64,000 nt of DNA from contig JAKQOW010000027.1 of NCBI GenBank assembly GCA_029565065.1, positions 1 to 64,000 of the forward strand, given 5' to 3'. This stretch comes from Acidobacteriota bacterium. Lineage in GTDB: Bacteria; Acidobacteriota; JAAYUB01. Of this stretch, positions 49,157 to 58,423 are shown one piece after another. Within the stretch, counting starts at the first letter, position 1. Each line of letters begins with the position of its first letter. The position numbers and the translations under genes were made by a program. The notes below the pieces were generated by a model, which was not told the DNA's origin, ran no database searches, and saw only the letters and a program-made list of their open reading frames with translations.

Positions 49157-51781
49157 GTGATCGGCCGGACGGTCTCGCATTACACCATCGTGGAACAGCT
49201 GGGCCGGGGCGGCATGGGGGTCGTCTACAAGGCGCTGGACAACCGCCTGGGCCGAACCGTAGCACTCAAGTTCCTCTCTCCGGAGCTTTCTCTCGACCCT
49301 GAGGCCAAGCGGCGCTTCATCCACGAGGCGCGGGCCGCGTCAGCGCTGGAACACCAGAACATTGGCGCGGTCCACGATATCGAGGAAACCCCCGACGGCC
49401 AGATCTTCATCTGCATGTCGTACTACGAGGGCCAGACGCTGCGCGACAAGCTGCGGGGCGGGCCGTTGTCCCTGGCGGACGCCGTGCGCATCGGACGCCA
49501 GCTGGCCGAAGGGCTCGAGCGCGCGCACCGCTCCGCGATGATCCATCGGGACGTCAAGCCGGCCAATCTGATCATCACGCCGGCCGGCGAGGTGAAGATC
49601 GTGGATTTCGGCCTGGCCCGGCTGGCCGACCAGACGCGGATCACCAAGTCGGGAGTCACCATCGGCACGGCGGCCTACATGGCGCCGGAGCAGGCACTAG
49701 GCGAGCCAACGGACGAACGGACGGATATCTGGGCGGCCGGTGTCGTCCTCTATGAAATGATCGCCGGCCGGCTGCCGTTCAAGGGGGATTACGACCTGGC
49801 GGTCGCCTACTCGATCATCAACGAGTCGCCGCCGTCGCTGGCCGGGCTGAACCCGGCGGCGCCGCCCGAGCTGGTGCGGGTTGTCAGCCGATGCCTGGCG
49901 AAGAAGCCGGCCGACCGGTATGCGCATGCGGCGGAGTTGGGCGCCGATCTGGCCAGGCTGCAGGCGCAGTACTTTCCCGTCGAGGAGACAGTCCCTCACC
50001 GTGCGGGTTCATCCGTGCGGCGGTGGCTCCGCGGCCGGCGACTGGTTGCGGCGGCGGCGGTGTTGGCGCTGCTGGTCGCGGCGGGGCTCTTCACCTCTCA
50101 CCCGGCCTGGCGCAGCACCGCCGCCCGCTGGCTGGGTGCGGAGGCGCTGCCCCCGGCGCGACGCGTGGCGGTGCTCCCCTTCGACACCGCCAGCGCGGAC
50201 ACGGCCAGCCGGGCCGTCGCCGACGGTTTCCGGGCGGCGCTGCTGGACAAGCTGGCGCAGATGGAACGGGAGGGCGGCCCGTTCTGGGCCCTCTCGCTGG
50301 ACGAAATGCGGGAGGACGGCATCACCTCGCCGGCCAAGGCCCGCCAGCTGTACAACGCCAACCTCGTCCTGACCGGCCGCTATGAGCAACGCGGCACCCG
50401 GGCGATCCTGACGCTGGCGGTGCGGGATGCGGCCGACGGAGCGACATTCCGCACCCGGCAGATCGAGGACCACGTAAGCAGCGTGGCGGCGTTCCAGGAC
50501 GGGCTGCTGGTGGCGGCCGAGGACCTCCTGGGCTTGAACGTTCCGAGCGCAACGCGCGCCCGACTGGCGGCGGAACGGACGGCCCTGCCAGGAGCCTATC
50601 GCTTCTATCTGCAAGGGATGGGGTACCTGTCCCGCCCCGGGGAAAGAGGCGCGCTGGCGACGGCGCAGGAGCTGTTCGGTCAGTCAGCGCAGAATGACCC
50701 CGCGTATGCCTTGGCTCCGGCGGGGCAGGCGGAAGCTCGACTGCGCCGGTATGTGAACGACAACCGGCCGGAGGACCTCGTCGAAGCGGAAGCGCATATC
50801 CGGCGGTCGCTGAAACTCATAGACCGGCCGCCGGCGCGGCTGCTGCTGGCCTACATCCTGCGTCGGCAGAAGCGTCTCGAGGAGGCGACGCATGAACTCG
50901 AGGCGGCGCTGCGGATGCAGCCCGCTTTGTTTGAGGCGGTCCTCCTGCTCGCCCGTACCGAACATGAGCGCAACCGGCTTCACGAGGCGGAAGGCCACTA
51001 CCGGCGGCTGATCGGGCTCCGGCCGGATTGCTGGCTGGGTTACTCGAACCTGGGCGCGTTCTACTACCGCATCGGCCGCTATGCCGAGGCGGCGCGATTG
51101 TTCGAGCAGGGCATCCTGCGGGCGCCGGAAAACATCACCCTCCACAGCAATCTCGTCGCCATGCGCTTCAAGTTGGAGGAGTACGATCAGGCCGAGGTGG
51201 CGATCAGCCGGGTGCTGAAAATGAAAATGGAGCTGTCAGCGGCCGCCCTGTCCAACTGGGGGACCATGTTTTTCTACCAGCGCCGTTTTGTGGATGCGGC
51301 TGGGATGTTCGAGCGGGCCGCCGCCCTGGGCGCCGGGACCGACGACTACGTGATCTGGGGCAACCTCGCCGAATGCTATCGCCAGCTGCCGGGACGTGAA
51401 GCGGAGGCCCGGACCAGTCTGGTGAAGGCCATTGAGCTGGCCGAGGGCCAACGGCGGGAACGGGCGGAAAATCCCGCCCTGCGTTCGCGGCTGGCGTTCT
51501 ACTACGCTTTGGGCGGGCGCGGCGCGGAGGCGTTGGCCGAGATCGGCGAGGCTCGCCGCCTGGCGCCGCGAGACGCTGAAGTCTTGCTCCGGGCGGTCCG
51601 CGTGTATGAACTGTCGGGCAGACGGGATGAAGCGCTGGCCGCTCTGGGCGAAGCAGTGGTCCGCAACGCATCGCTGTCCGATCTGCCCAATGATCCGGAC
51701 TTGGCCGCCCTGAGGCAGGACCCGCGATTCGGACAGATCGTCAATACCGTTCCGACGAACGGACAGAACCCAAGAAAATAG
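49157..51781 (+). CDS. Transmembrane Ser/Thr kinase with TolB-like and TPR regions
   Basis: 874 residues from GTG 49157. The kinase domain (about 8-265) is complete: GRGGMGVVYKAL loop, VALKFLS, HRDVKPANL catalytic loop, DFGLARLAD, and GTAAYMAPEQ activation region. One membrane helix (about 295-314) follows, then a TolB/FlgO-like segment (RRVAVLPFDTASADT, GFRAALLDKLAQME, LVLTGRYEQRG) and roughly eight TPR-like helices to the end (YSNLGAFYYRIGRYAEAARLF). This architecture is common in Acidobacteriota and relatives. The C-terminal part is probably outside the cytoplasm. The upstream GAF-phosphatase could reverse its action. Confidence 0.92.
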   Translation: MIGRTVSHYTIVEQLGRGGMGVVYKALDNRLGRTVALKFLSPELSLDPEAKRRFIHEARAASALEHQNIGAVHDIEETPDGQIFICMSYYEGQTLRDKLRGGPLSLADAVRIGRQLAEGLERAHRSAMIHRDVKPANLIITPAGEVKIVDFGLARLADQTRITKSGVTIGTAAYMAPEQALGEPTDERTDIWAAGVVLYEMIAGRLPFKGDYDLAVAYSIINESPPSLAGLNPAAPPELVRVVSRCLAKKPADRYAHAAELGADLARLQAQYFPVEETVPHRAGSSVRRWLRGRRLVAAAAVLALLVAAGLFTSHPAWRSTAARWLGAEALPPARRVAVLPFDTASADTASRAVADGFRAALLDKLAQMEREGGPFWALSLDEMREDGITSPAKARQLYNANLVLTGRYEQRGTRAILTLAVRDAADGATFRTRQIEDHVSSVAAFQDGLLVAAEDLLGLNVPSATRARLAAERTALPGAYRFYLQGMGYLSRPGERGALATAQELFGQSAQNDPAYALAPAGQAEARLRRYVNDNRPEDLVEAEAHIRRSLKLIDRPPARLLLAYILRRQKRLEEATHELEAALRMQPALFEAVLLLARTEHERNRLHEAEGHYRRLIGLRPDCWLGYSNLGAFYYRIGRYAEAARLFEQGILRAPENITLHSNLVAMRFKLEEYDQAEVAISRVLKMKMELSAAALSNWGTMFFYQRRFVDAAGMFERAAALGAGTDDYVIWGNLAECYRQLPGREAEARTSLVKAIELAEGQRRERAENPALRSRLAFYYALGGRGAEALAEIGEARRLAPRDAEVLLRAVRVYELSGRRDEALAALGEAVVRNASLSDLPNDPDLAALRQDPRFGQIVNTVPTNGQNPRK

Positions 51782-51843
51782 AAAGAATTAAGGCCGTAGC
51801 CGGGTCAAGGGATCCGGAAACCAACGGGAAGGAGGATAAATCT

Positions 51844-52191
51844 ATGGGCGCGGAACAGGTCTTGTTAAGTTTGTCTGATCCCCCCGTCAGAATCCTTTAT
51901 TCCAGTGATGGAGTACATTTCTACCCCCATCATCGTTTCTATGTCACCGCCGATGACATTGTTGAATGGCGTTTTCATCCCGGCAAACTGTGCATTCATT
52001 TCGTCGGGGTGTCGCCGCTGGTTCCACATTTTCCTGTCGGGGAGACTCCGGGCGTGCTGCAGGGAAAAGTGGCCAACGTGCTGCCTGGATCCTACAAATA
52101 CTTTGTGGCGCTTTACGACAGCGACCGCGGAATCCTGGTCACGGACGATCCCGACATGATCGTGAATCCGGGCGGCGGCACGGGCAAGTAA
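51844..52191 (+). CDS. Small hypothetical protein, cupredoxin-like strand pattern
   Basis: 115 residues with an AAGGAGG ribosome site before ATG 51844. A beta-rich sequence: VRILYSSDGVHFYPHHRFYV, DIVEWRFHPGKLCIHFVG, SYKYFVALYDSDRGILVTDDPDMIVNPGG. Strand order and the GSYKYFV...DDPDMIVNPG ending recall cupredoxin or fibronectin-like folds, but there is no signal peptide or clear copper ligand set. Family unknown. It is 62 bp after the kinase gene and convergent with the triple-repeat gene. Confidence 0.68.
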   Translation: MGAEQVLLSLSDPPVRILYSSDGVHFYPHHRFYVTADDIVEWRFHPGKLCIHFVGVSPLVPHFPVGETPGVLQGKVANVLPGSYKYFVALYDSDRGILVTDDPDMIVNPGGGTGK

Positions 52192-52241
52192 CGGAACGCT
52201 CCGTACCTTCCATCCGGCGCCAGGTCCGACCGTGAACCGAT

Positions 52242-52832
52242 TCACACGCCGGGCCGGCCCAGGATCACCACGACCTCGTCGCCGCCGAAGGCGGTCTCGG
52301 CCACCGTCTCGCCGAGGAAAATGAACCCGTCCCGGGCGGCGGCCTGCAATTCTCTTTCCATGGTGGACGTCTTGTTGGTGGCGAGCAGCCGGTACTGGTA
52401 CCGGCGGGGTGGCGCGCCGGCGTGCCGTTCCAGCACCACAACCACCTCCCGGCCGCCGAAGGTGCTGTCATAGATGGTCTGGCCGCGGAAGAGAAAGCCG
52501 TCGGCACCCGCCTGCGCCATTTCCCGCTCCATTGTGGACGTGCGGTTGGTGGCGAGCAGCCGGTACTCGTACCGCTCCGCGTCGTCCGCCGGCAGGCGGC
52601 GGACGATGGCCACCAGCTCGTTGCCGGGCACCAGTGTGCCGCCGCCCATGAACGCCTCGAAGCGGGATCCGTCGCGGGCGGCGTCGTTCAACTCCTTCTC
52701 CATGGTGGATGTGCGGGATGTGGCCAGCAGCCGGTAGTGGACGGTTGAATCCTCTCCGGCGACGGATCCGGCGAGCAGCGCCAGCAGCAACAACACCATT
52801 CCGCAGATTGAAAACAGTCTTCCCCGGTTCAT
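52242..52832 (-). CDS. Secreted protein made of three DUF4177-like repeats
   Basis: 196 residues. Signal peptide (FSICGMVLLLLALLAGSVAG) then three near-identical units of about 55 residues, each opening YRLLATSRTSTMEKELNDAA, YRLLATNRTSTMEREMAQAG or YRLLATNKTSTMERELQAAA and ending in an FGG(R/D)EVVV(V/I)L strand or its equivalent. The pattern of tyrosine strand, helix with ELN/EM, DG turn, strand resembles DUF4177. The units are separate domains on one chain, not a low-complexity tract. Role unknown. Confidence 0.82.
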   Translation of the reverse strand: MNRGRLFSICGMVLLLLALLAGSVAGEDSTVHYRLLATSRTSTMEKELNDAARDGSRFEAFMGGGTLVPGNELVAIVRRLPADDAERYEYRLLATNRTSTMEREMAQAGADGFLFRGQTIYDSTFGGREVVVVLERHAGAPPRRYQYRLLATNKTSTMERELQAAARDGFIFLGETVAETAFGGDEVVVILGRPGV

Positions 52833-52981
52833 GTGGCCTCCCTCTGCGGGCCCGGCGTCGGGATTCGCTCTTGGTCCCGGCGGCCGGGCGTGGTATATCT
52901 CCGCATGAATAGACCAACGAGCCGAGCGGAAGGTTCAACGGGTCGACGGCCCGGCGGATGCCGGGGGCGGGAGGAGGTGGC

Positions 52982-53557
52982 ATGGAGATCCGGACACGCG
53001 ATGTGACCGCAGCGCTCTGGCCCGACGTGGAGTCCCTGTTCGGCGCCCGCGGCGCCTGCGGGGGATGCTGGTGCTGGTACTGGCGCCTGGCCAAAGGCGA
53101 GTCGTGGGACGCGGTCAAGGGCGAGCCGGCCCGTCGGCGGCTGCGTCGGGGAATCGCCAACGGCGCGGTCATGGGCGTGCTCGCCTATGCGGATGCCGAA
53201 CCGGTGGGCTGGTGCACCTACGGGCCGCGTCCGTCGTTCGCCCGGTTGGATCGCGCGCCCAGCCTCCGGTGCCCGGACGCCGATGCCGTGTGGTCGGTGC
53301 CGTGCTTTTTCGTCCGGCGGGACCATCGCGGCCGGGGTGTGGCCACCGCGCTGCTGGCCGCCGCGGTGGCGGCGATCCGGGCCCGCGGCGGCCGGATTGT
53401 CGAAGGTTATCCGGTCAAGCCGGCCCGGACCGGCCGTCATGCCGACGCCTTCGCCTGGACGGGGACCCGGGCGCAGTTCGAGCGGGCGGGCTTCGTGTTG
53501 GCGGGCAATCCCGACGGCGGGAAGCAGCGGTACCGGCTCCGGCTGGCCGGCGAGTGA
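52982..53557 (+). CDS. GNAT-family N-acetyltransferase
   Basis: 191 residues from ATG 52982 (GGAGGAGG upstream). The acetyl-CoA signature is RRDHRGRGVATALL, and the fold continues with IRARGGRIVEGYPVKPARTG and FERAGFVLAGNPDGGKQRYR. A cluster of tryptophans and cysteines (GACGGCWCWYWRLAKGE) near the start is typical of a group of GNAT proteins close to this type. The substrate is unknown. A very long ORF on the other strand over this and the next two genes is a shadow of GC-rich codon usage. Confidence 0.88.
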   Translation: MEIRTRDVTAALWPDVESLFGARGACGGCWCWYWRLAKGESWDAVKGEPARRRLRRGIANGAVMGVLAYADAEPVGWCTYGPRPSFARLDRAPSLRCPDADAVWSVPCFFVRRDHRGRGVATALLAAAVAAIRARGGRIVEGYPVKPARTGRHADAFAWTGTRAQFERAGFVLAGNPDGGKQRYRLRLAGE

Positions 53558-53623
53558 ATCCGGGCGGATCCGATGGCGGGGCGTCCGCATCTGTTCATGA
53601 GTTAGTATGAGCCGGGTGGGTGA

Positions 53624-54523
53624 ATGGCCGACCGAACGTTCTGTATCTGCTGGAACTGGGAACACGACGCGGGCTTCATCCGCCTGCTGGAGGCCGCGTG
53701 CGCCAGCCGGGGGCTGGGCCTGATCCAGGTGACCCCGGCCAACCTGGCCGACAGCATCCGGCAGTTGCGGGAGGGCTGGCTGACCTTCCACGGGTTGCTG
53801 GACCGCGCCTCCGACACCGACGAACGGTTTCTGGAAGTGGTGGAGTGGGCCAGCGACCGCGGCGTCTATCGGATCAACCCGTACGAGCGGGCGCGCCTGC
53901 AGTGGGACAAGGCGGCGGTCCATATCGTGCTGAGCCATGCCACCCACACGCCGCGCACCATCATCCTGCCGCCCTTCGACCGGGTGCCGGAGCTGCCGCC
54001 CCTCGATCTCGCGCCACTCGGCGAGAGTTTCTGCATCAAGCCGGCCCAAGGCGGCGGCGGCGACGGGGTGGTGGTGGGCGCCACCACGCTGGACGAGGTG
54101 GTCGCCAGCCGGCAGGAGTTCGCCGCCGACCGCTACCTGCTGCAGTCCATGGTCCGTCCGGCGGACCTGAACGGCCGGCCCGGCTGGTTCCGCGTGGTCC
54201 ATTTCACCGGTCGCGTGTTTCCGTTCTGGTGGAATCCGGAAACCCATGTCTACGCCCCGGTGACCGCCGAGGAAGAAGCCGGTTTCGGGCTGGGGCCGCT
54301 GCGTTCGGTGTCGGCGTCCATCGCCTGGGTGTGCGGTCTGGAGCTGTTCTCTTCGGAAATTGCCCGGACCCACGACGGCTTGTTTGTGGCAGTCGATTAC
54401 GTCAACGACCCGGTGGACCTGCGCCTCCGGTCGGAGACGCCCGACGGTGTTCCGGACGAGACGGTCGCCGAGCTGGCGGCCGGACTTGCTGATTTGGTTC
54501 GAGGCGGCGGGCCGCCGCTGTAG
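53624..54523 (+). CDS. ATP-grasp-domain protein
   Basis: 299 residues. The middle contains CIKPAQGGGGDGVVVGAT, the glycine-rich ATP-grasp loop preceded by the binding lysine, and further on ADRYLLQSMVRPADL, RVVHFTGRVFPFWW and VAVDYVNDP, the last with possible metal/phosphate residues. The N-terminal third would be the preATP-grasp region. Such proteins ligate carboxylates to amines or act as kinases. No neighbouring peptide precursor is seen, so the role is open. It is 67 bp after the GNAT gene. Confidence 0.78.
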   Translation: MADRTFCICWNWEHDAGFIRLLEAACASRGLGLIQVTPANLADSIRQLREGWLTFHGLLDRASDTDERFLEVVEWASDRGVYRINPYERARLQWDKAAVHIVLSHATHTPRTIILPPFDRVPELPPLDLAPLGESFCIKPAQGGGGDGVVVGATTLDEVVASRQEFAADRYLLQSMVRPADLNGRPGWFRVVHFTGRVFPFWWNPETHVYAPVTAEEEAGFGLGPLRSVSASIAWVCGLELFSSEIARTHDGLFVAVDYVNDPVDLRLRSETPDGVPDETVAELAAGLADLVRGGGPPL

Positions 54524-54613
54524 ATTGGGATGATCCCCCGCGTGCGTGGACGAACATCCCGGCTGAAATTCCGTAAGACAATTTTGTTCTCCAGCATCGA
54601 TGACGAGGTGACC

Positions 54614-56653
54614 ATGCGACCCAAACTGTTCCTCGCGGTGTGGCTGGTGTTGCTGGCGGCGGGAGCCGCCGGCGCCGGCGAGACGCCGCCGTTCGCTTTT
54701 GACCGATACCACGATCCCGAAGTCGTCGCGGCCCGGCTGCATCAACTGGCCCAGGTGCACCCGGACGCGGCACGGGTGCACGCACTGGCGGACAGCCCGG
54801 GCGGGCGGCCGCTCCTGCTGCTGGAGATCGGTCCCGAGACGGCGGCGCCGTCGCACCGGCTGCCGGCGGTGCTGGTGGCGGCCAACCTGGAGGGCAGCGT
54901 CCCCGTGGCCAGCGAAGCCGCCCTGTACCTGGCGCAGCTCCTGCTGGACAAGCCCGAGGCCCGCGGCGACCGCACCTGGTACATCACCCCCCTGGGCAAT
55001 CCCGACGCCGCGGCCCGCTTCTTCCGCCGGCCGCTCGTCGAGGACAACCGGAACGACCGGCCGTTCAACGACGACCAGGACGACCGCATCGATGAGGACG
55101 GGCCCGACGATCTCAACGGCGACGGGCTGATCACCCAGATGCGGGTGCCCGATCCCGCCGGCGAGTGGATCCCGGTGGAAGGCGAACCCCGCGCCCTGCG
55201 CAAGGCGGACTGGTCCAAGGGGGAAAAGGGTCAGTTCAAGCTCTACACCGAGGGCATAGACAACGACGGCGACGGCCGCTACAACGAGGACGGCCCGGGC
55301 GGGGTGGATGTGGGCCTCAACTTCCCCCACCTGTTCAAACCGTTTACACCCACCGGCGGTGCCTGGGCCGGCAGCGAGGCGGAGAGCCACGCGCTCGTGG
55401 CCTTCGCCTTCGCCCATCCGGAGATCGCGCTGGTGGTCACCTTCGGCCGGTCAAGTTTCTGCCTGAACCCGCCCCGCGGCGGCCGGACCGGCACCGCCGA
55501 CTTCAACCGGATCAAGATCCCCGAGCGCATCGCCAAGTGGATCGGCCTCGAGGCGGACAAGACTTACACCATGGCCGAAGTGATGGAAGTCGCCAAGCGC
55601 TTGGCCCCGCCGGGCATGGAGCTCACCGAGGCGATGGTGGCCAGCTTCCTGGGTCTCGGTCCCGTGGTCAATCCGCTCCCGGAGGACCTGAAGTTCTATG
55701 AAACGCTGTCCAAGCAGTGCAACGATTTTTTGAAGGAAAGGAAACTCGATGCCAAGCGCCTCGATCCGCCGGCCGACCGGGACGGCAGCTTCGAGCTGTG
55801 GGCCTATTATCACCTGGGCCGGCCGTCCTTCGCCATGGACTTCTGGACGCTCCCCGTGGTGGAGAAGGCCAAGCCGGCCGGGGCCGACCCGGATGCGCTG
55901 ACACCCGATAAACTGGAAACCATGACCAGCGAGGAGTTCCTGGCTCTGGGCGAGGAAAAAATCACCGCCTTCATCAAGTCATCCGGAGCACCGGCCTCGG
56001 TCCAGCCGGCCATGGTCATCAATGCCGTCAAGGCTGGCATGATGACGCCGAAAAAAATGGCCGAGATGATGAAATCCATGCCCAAGCCGAAAAATGCCGA
56101 AGGTCTCGACACGGAGACAGAAGCCTTGCTGGCTTTCAGCGACAAGACGCTGGGTGGTTCGGGATACGTGGCCTGGCAACCATTCCAACACCCCACCCTC
56201 GGGGCGGTGGAGATCGGCGGCGCTGCGCCTTTCGCTGCCGGAACGCCGCCGCCGGCCCAGATGCTCCAGCTCCTGGAGGGGCAGGTCCCGTGGGTGCTGA
56301 CCCTTGCGGACAAAATGGCACGGATCCGCCTGGCGAAGGTGGAGGTGACGGCGCTCGGCGGCGGCATCCACCAGGTCAAGGCCTGGGTGGAGAACAGCGG
56401 CTATCTGCCCTACACCACCGCGATGGCGCAGCGGAACATCCAGTGCACGCCGGTGGTGTTGGAGCTGAAGGGAGACGGCCTGAAATTCCTGGAGGGGCGC
56501 CCGCGCAGCCTGATCCGGCAGGTCGGCGGTCACGGCGCCGAAACGATCACCTGGCTCGTGCAAGCCGACCGACCCGTCAGCGCCATCATCGCCGCCACCA
56601 CGGCCACGGCGTGGGGCGATGAGACCCGCGTCCAGATCGGAGGTGCCCAATGA
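54614..56653 (+). CDS. Catalytically dead M14-carboxypeptidase homologue, exported
   Basis: 679 residues from ATG 54614 (GAGGTG upstream) with a signal peptide (FLAVWLVLLAAGAAGAGE). It shares the layout and calcium-loop inserts of the next gene: DDRIDEDGPDDLNGDG and EGIDNDGDGRYNEDGPGG. The zinc motif HxxE is replaced: where the next protein has NIHGNE, this one has NLEGSV (E93 and V96). The third ligand region TFHNFGG is TFGRSS, and the catalytic Glu region VGELY is AMDFW. A helical insert (about 360-520) is extra. It is probably a binding or scaffold partner. The last 4 nt overlap the active paralogue. Confidence 0.87.
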   Translation: MRPKLFLAVWLVLLAAGAAGAGETPPFAFDRYHDPEVVAARLHQLAQVHPDAARVHALADSPGGRPLLLLEIGPETAAPSHRLPAVLVAANLEGSVPVASEAALYLAQLLLDKPEARGDRTWYITPLGNPDAAARFFRRPLVEDNRNDRPFNDDQDDRIDEDGPDDLNGDGLITQMRVPDPAGEWIPVEGEPRALRKADWSKGEKGQFKLYTEGIDNDGDGRYNEDGPGGVDVGLNFPHLFKPFTPTGGAWAGSEAESHALVAFAFAHPEIALVVTFGRSSFCLNPPRGGRTGTADFNRIKIPERIAKWIGLEADKTYTMAEVMEVAKRLAPPGMELTEAMVASFLGLGPVVNPLPEDLKFYETLSKQCNDFLKERKLDAKRLDPPADRDGSFELWAYYHLGRPSFAMDFWTLPVVEKAKPAGADPDALTPDKLETMTSEEFLALGEEKITAFIKSSGAPASVQPAMVINAVKAGMMTPKKMAEMMKSMPKPKNAEGLDTETEALLAFSDKTLGGSGYVAWQPFQHPTLGAVEIGGAAPFAAGTPPPAQMLQLLEGQVPWVLTLADKMARIRLAKVEVTALGGGIHQVKAWVENSGYLPYTTAMAQRNIQCTPVVLELKGDGLKFLEGRPRSLIRQVGGHGAETITWLVQADRPVSAIIAATTATAWGDETRVQIGGAQ

Positions 56654-58416
56654 ACCGCATCACCGCAACCGGCCTCTGCCTGATGATCGCTCTGATGCTG
56701 GCCCTTCCCGTCCGGGCGGACGGGGCGCGGACGGCCGTGCCCCTGTCGTTCGACGACTACTATACCTACGAGGAAGTGGGCCGGGCGCTCGAGGCGCTCC
56801 AGCAGGCCTATCCCAGGCTGACCCGGCTCGATGTGGCCGGTCACAGCGACGAAGGGCGGGCCATCTGGTGCCTCACCGTGAACAACCCGGCTACCGGCGC
56901 AGAACTGGAGAAGCCGGCGGTCTACGTGGACGGCAACATCCACGGCAACGAGATCCAGGGCGGCGAGGTGTGCCTGTATCTCCTGAATGAGCTTCTCACC
57001 CGCTACGGCAAGAACCCGGAAATCACCCGGCTCTTGGACACACGCTGTTTCTACGTGGTGCCGGTGGTGAATCCCGACGGTCGGCACCACTTCTTCGCCG
57101 ACCCCGGGAGCCACAGCAACAACCGGAGCCTCCGCTACCCGCTCGACGACGACCGGGACGGGCTCGTGGACGAGGATTATCCCGACGACCTGGACGGGGA
57201 CGGCAACATCTGCACCATGCGCCGGCGCGATCCGTTCGGCACCCATCGCACCCATCCGGAGGATCCCCGTCTGATGGTCCGGGTCAAGCCCGGTGAAAAG
57301 GCTGAATGGGCCTTGCTGGGTTCCGAGGGGATCGACAACGACGGCGACGGCCGGGTCAATGAGGACGCGGAAGGATATATCGACCCGAATCGCAACTGGA
57401 GCTATGACTGGATGCCCGGCTACGTCCAGAGCGGCTCAGGACCTTACCCGTTTGCCGGCCGGGGCCTGCGGGAGCTGGCCGCCTTCATCGCGGCCCGCCC
57501 CAACATCAACATGGCCTGGACGTTCCACAACTTCGGTGGCATGTACCTCCGCGGACCCAGCGCCAAGAGCCAGGGCGAGTATCCGCCTGAGGACGTGGCG
57601 GTCTACGACTACATCGGGAAGCAGGCCGAAAAGATCACGCCCGGTTACCGTTACATGCTGAGCTGGCGGGATCTCTATGAAACCTACGGCGATTCGGGTG
57701 AGTGGCTGGCCATGACCCAGGGCGCCTACGTTCTCGTGGGCGAGCTGTACGCCTCGGAAGAGGAGAACTTCAACAAACCGTCGGCCGAGCGCAAGGTGGA
57801 TCCGGACTACGAGTCCGGCGCCATGTTTGGCGACGATGCCGCCCGGACTCTGGAGCGGCTCCGGTTCAACGACAACCTGGCCGGGGGCGAACTGTACCAG
57901 GCTTGGCGCGCCTTCAAGCACCCGCAGTATGGCGACATCGAGATCGGCGGCTGGGTGAAGATGAGCACCCGCCTGCCGCCCCCCTTCCTGCTTCGGCAGA
58001 TGCTTCACCGGAACGCCGCGGCGGTCCTGTTCTCGGCCAGGCAGACTCCCGAAGTCGGTCTCGAGATCGCCGCCGTGGAGCCGGCGGGCGGCGGCCTGCA
58101 CCGGGTCACGGTCCGACTCAGCAATCCGGCGGCGATGCCGTCCATGACCGCCCACGCCCGCCGAGTGGAGCTTTACCCGCAGGACACGCTCACGCTGGCC
58201 AGCTCGGGTGTGAAAGTGATCGCCGGCGGACGGGTGACCAATCCCGCCTCCGGCGAAGTGGACTTCGTGGATCATCGCCCGGAGGTGCAGTTCCTGACGG
58301 TGCCAGGCTTCAGCCGCGTGGAGCACCAGTTTCTGGTGTCGGGCAAGGGGCAGGCGGTGGTGACGTACACGTCCCGGCACGCAGGCGTGCGGCGGGCGAA
58401 CGTGCAGATTCCGTAA
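56650..58416 (+). CDS. Exported M14-family zinc carboxypeptidase
   Basis: 588 residues. Signal peptide (ATGLCLMIALMLALPVRAD). Zinc ligands H98 and E101 in NIHGNEIQGGE, third ligand H293 in WTFHNFGGM, catalytic Glu E365 in VLVGELYAS: a complete M14 site. Between the first and third ligands lie acidic calcium-type loops (LDDDRDGLVDEDYPDDLDGDG region and EGIDNDGDGRVNEDAEG). A C-terminal beta domain (about 430-588) may bind substrate or anchor. It starts within the stop of the dead paralogue, so equal amounts of the two are expected. Confidence 0.94.
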   Translation: MNRITATGLCLMIALMLALPVRADGARTAVPLSFDDYYTYEEVGRALEALQQAYPRLTRLDVAGHSDEGRAIWCLTVNNPATGAELEKPAVYVDGNIHGNEIQGGEVCLYLLNELLTRYGKNPEITRLLDTRCFYVVPVVNPDGRHHFFADPGSHSNNRSLRYPLDDDRDGLVDEDYPDDLDGDGNICTMRRRDPFGTHRTHPEDPRLMVRVKPGEKAEWALLGSEGIDNDGDGRVNEDAEGYIDPNRNWSYDWMPGYVQSGSGPYPFAGRGLRELAAFIAARPNINMAWTFHNFGGMYLRGPSAKSQGEYPPEDVAVYDYIGKQAEKITPGYRYMLSWRDLYETYGDSGEWLAMTQGAYVLVGELYASEEENFNKPSAERKVDPDYESGAMFGDDAARTLERLRFNDNLAGGELYQAWRAFKHPQYGDIEIGGWVKMSTRLPPPFLLRQMLHRNAAAVLFSARQTPEVGLEIAAVEPAGGGLHRVTVRLSNPAAMPSMTAHARRVELYPQDTLTLASSGVKVIAGGRVTNPASGEVDFVDHRPEVQFLTVPGFSRVEHQFLVSGKGQAVVTYTSRHAGVRRANVQIP

Positions 58417-58423
58417 GCATATG

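Noticed and set aside
52829-55417. An open frame of 862 codons on the minus strand.
   Set aside because: It runs antisense through the GNAT, ATP-grasp and M14 genes, all of which have recognisable motifs. Its own translation is low-complexity and rich in His, Gln, Gly and Arg, as expected for a GC-rich shadow frame.
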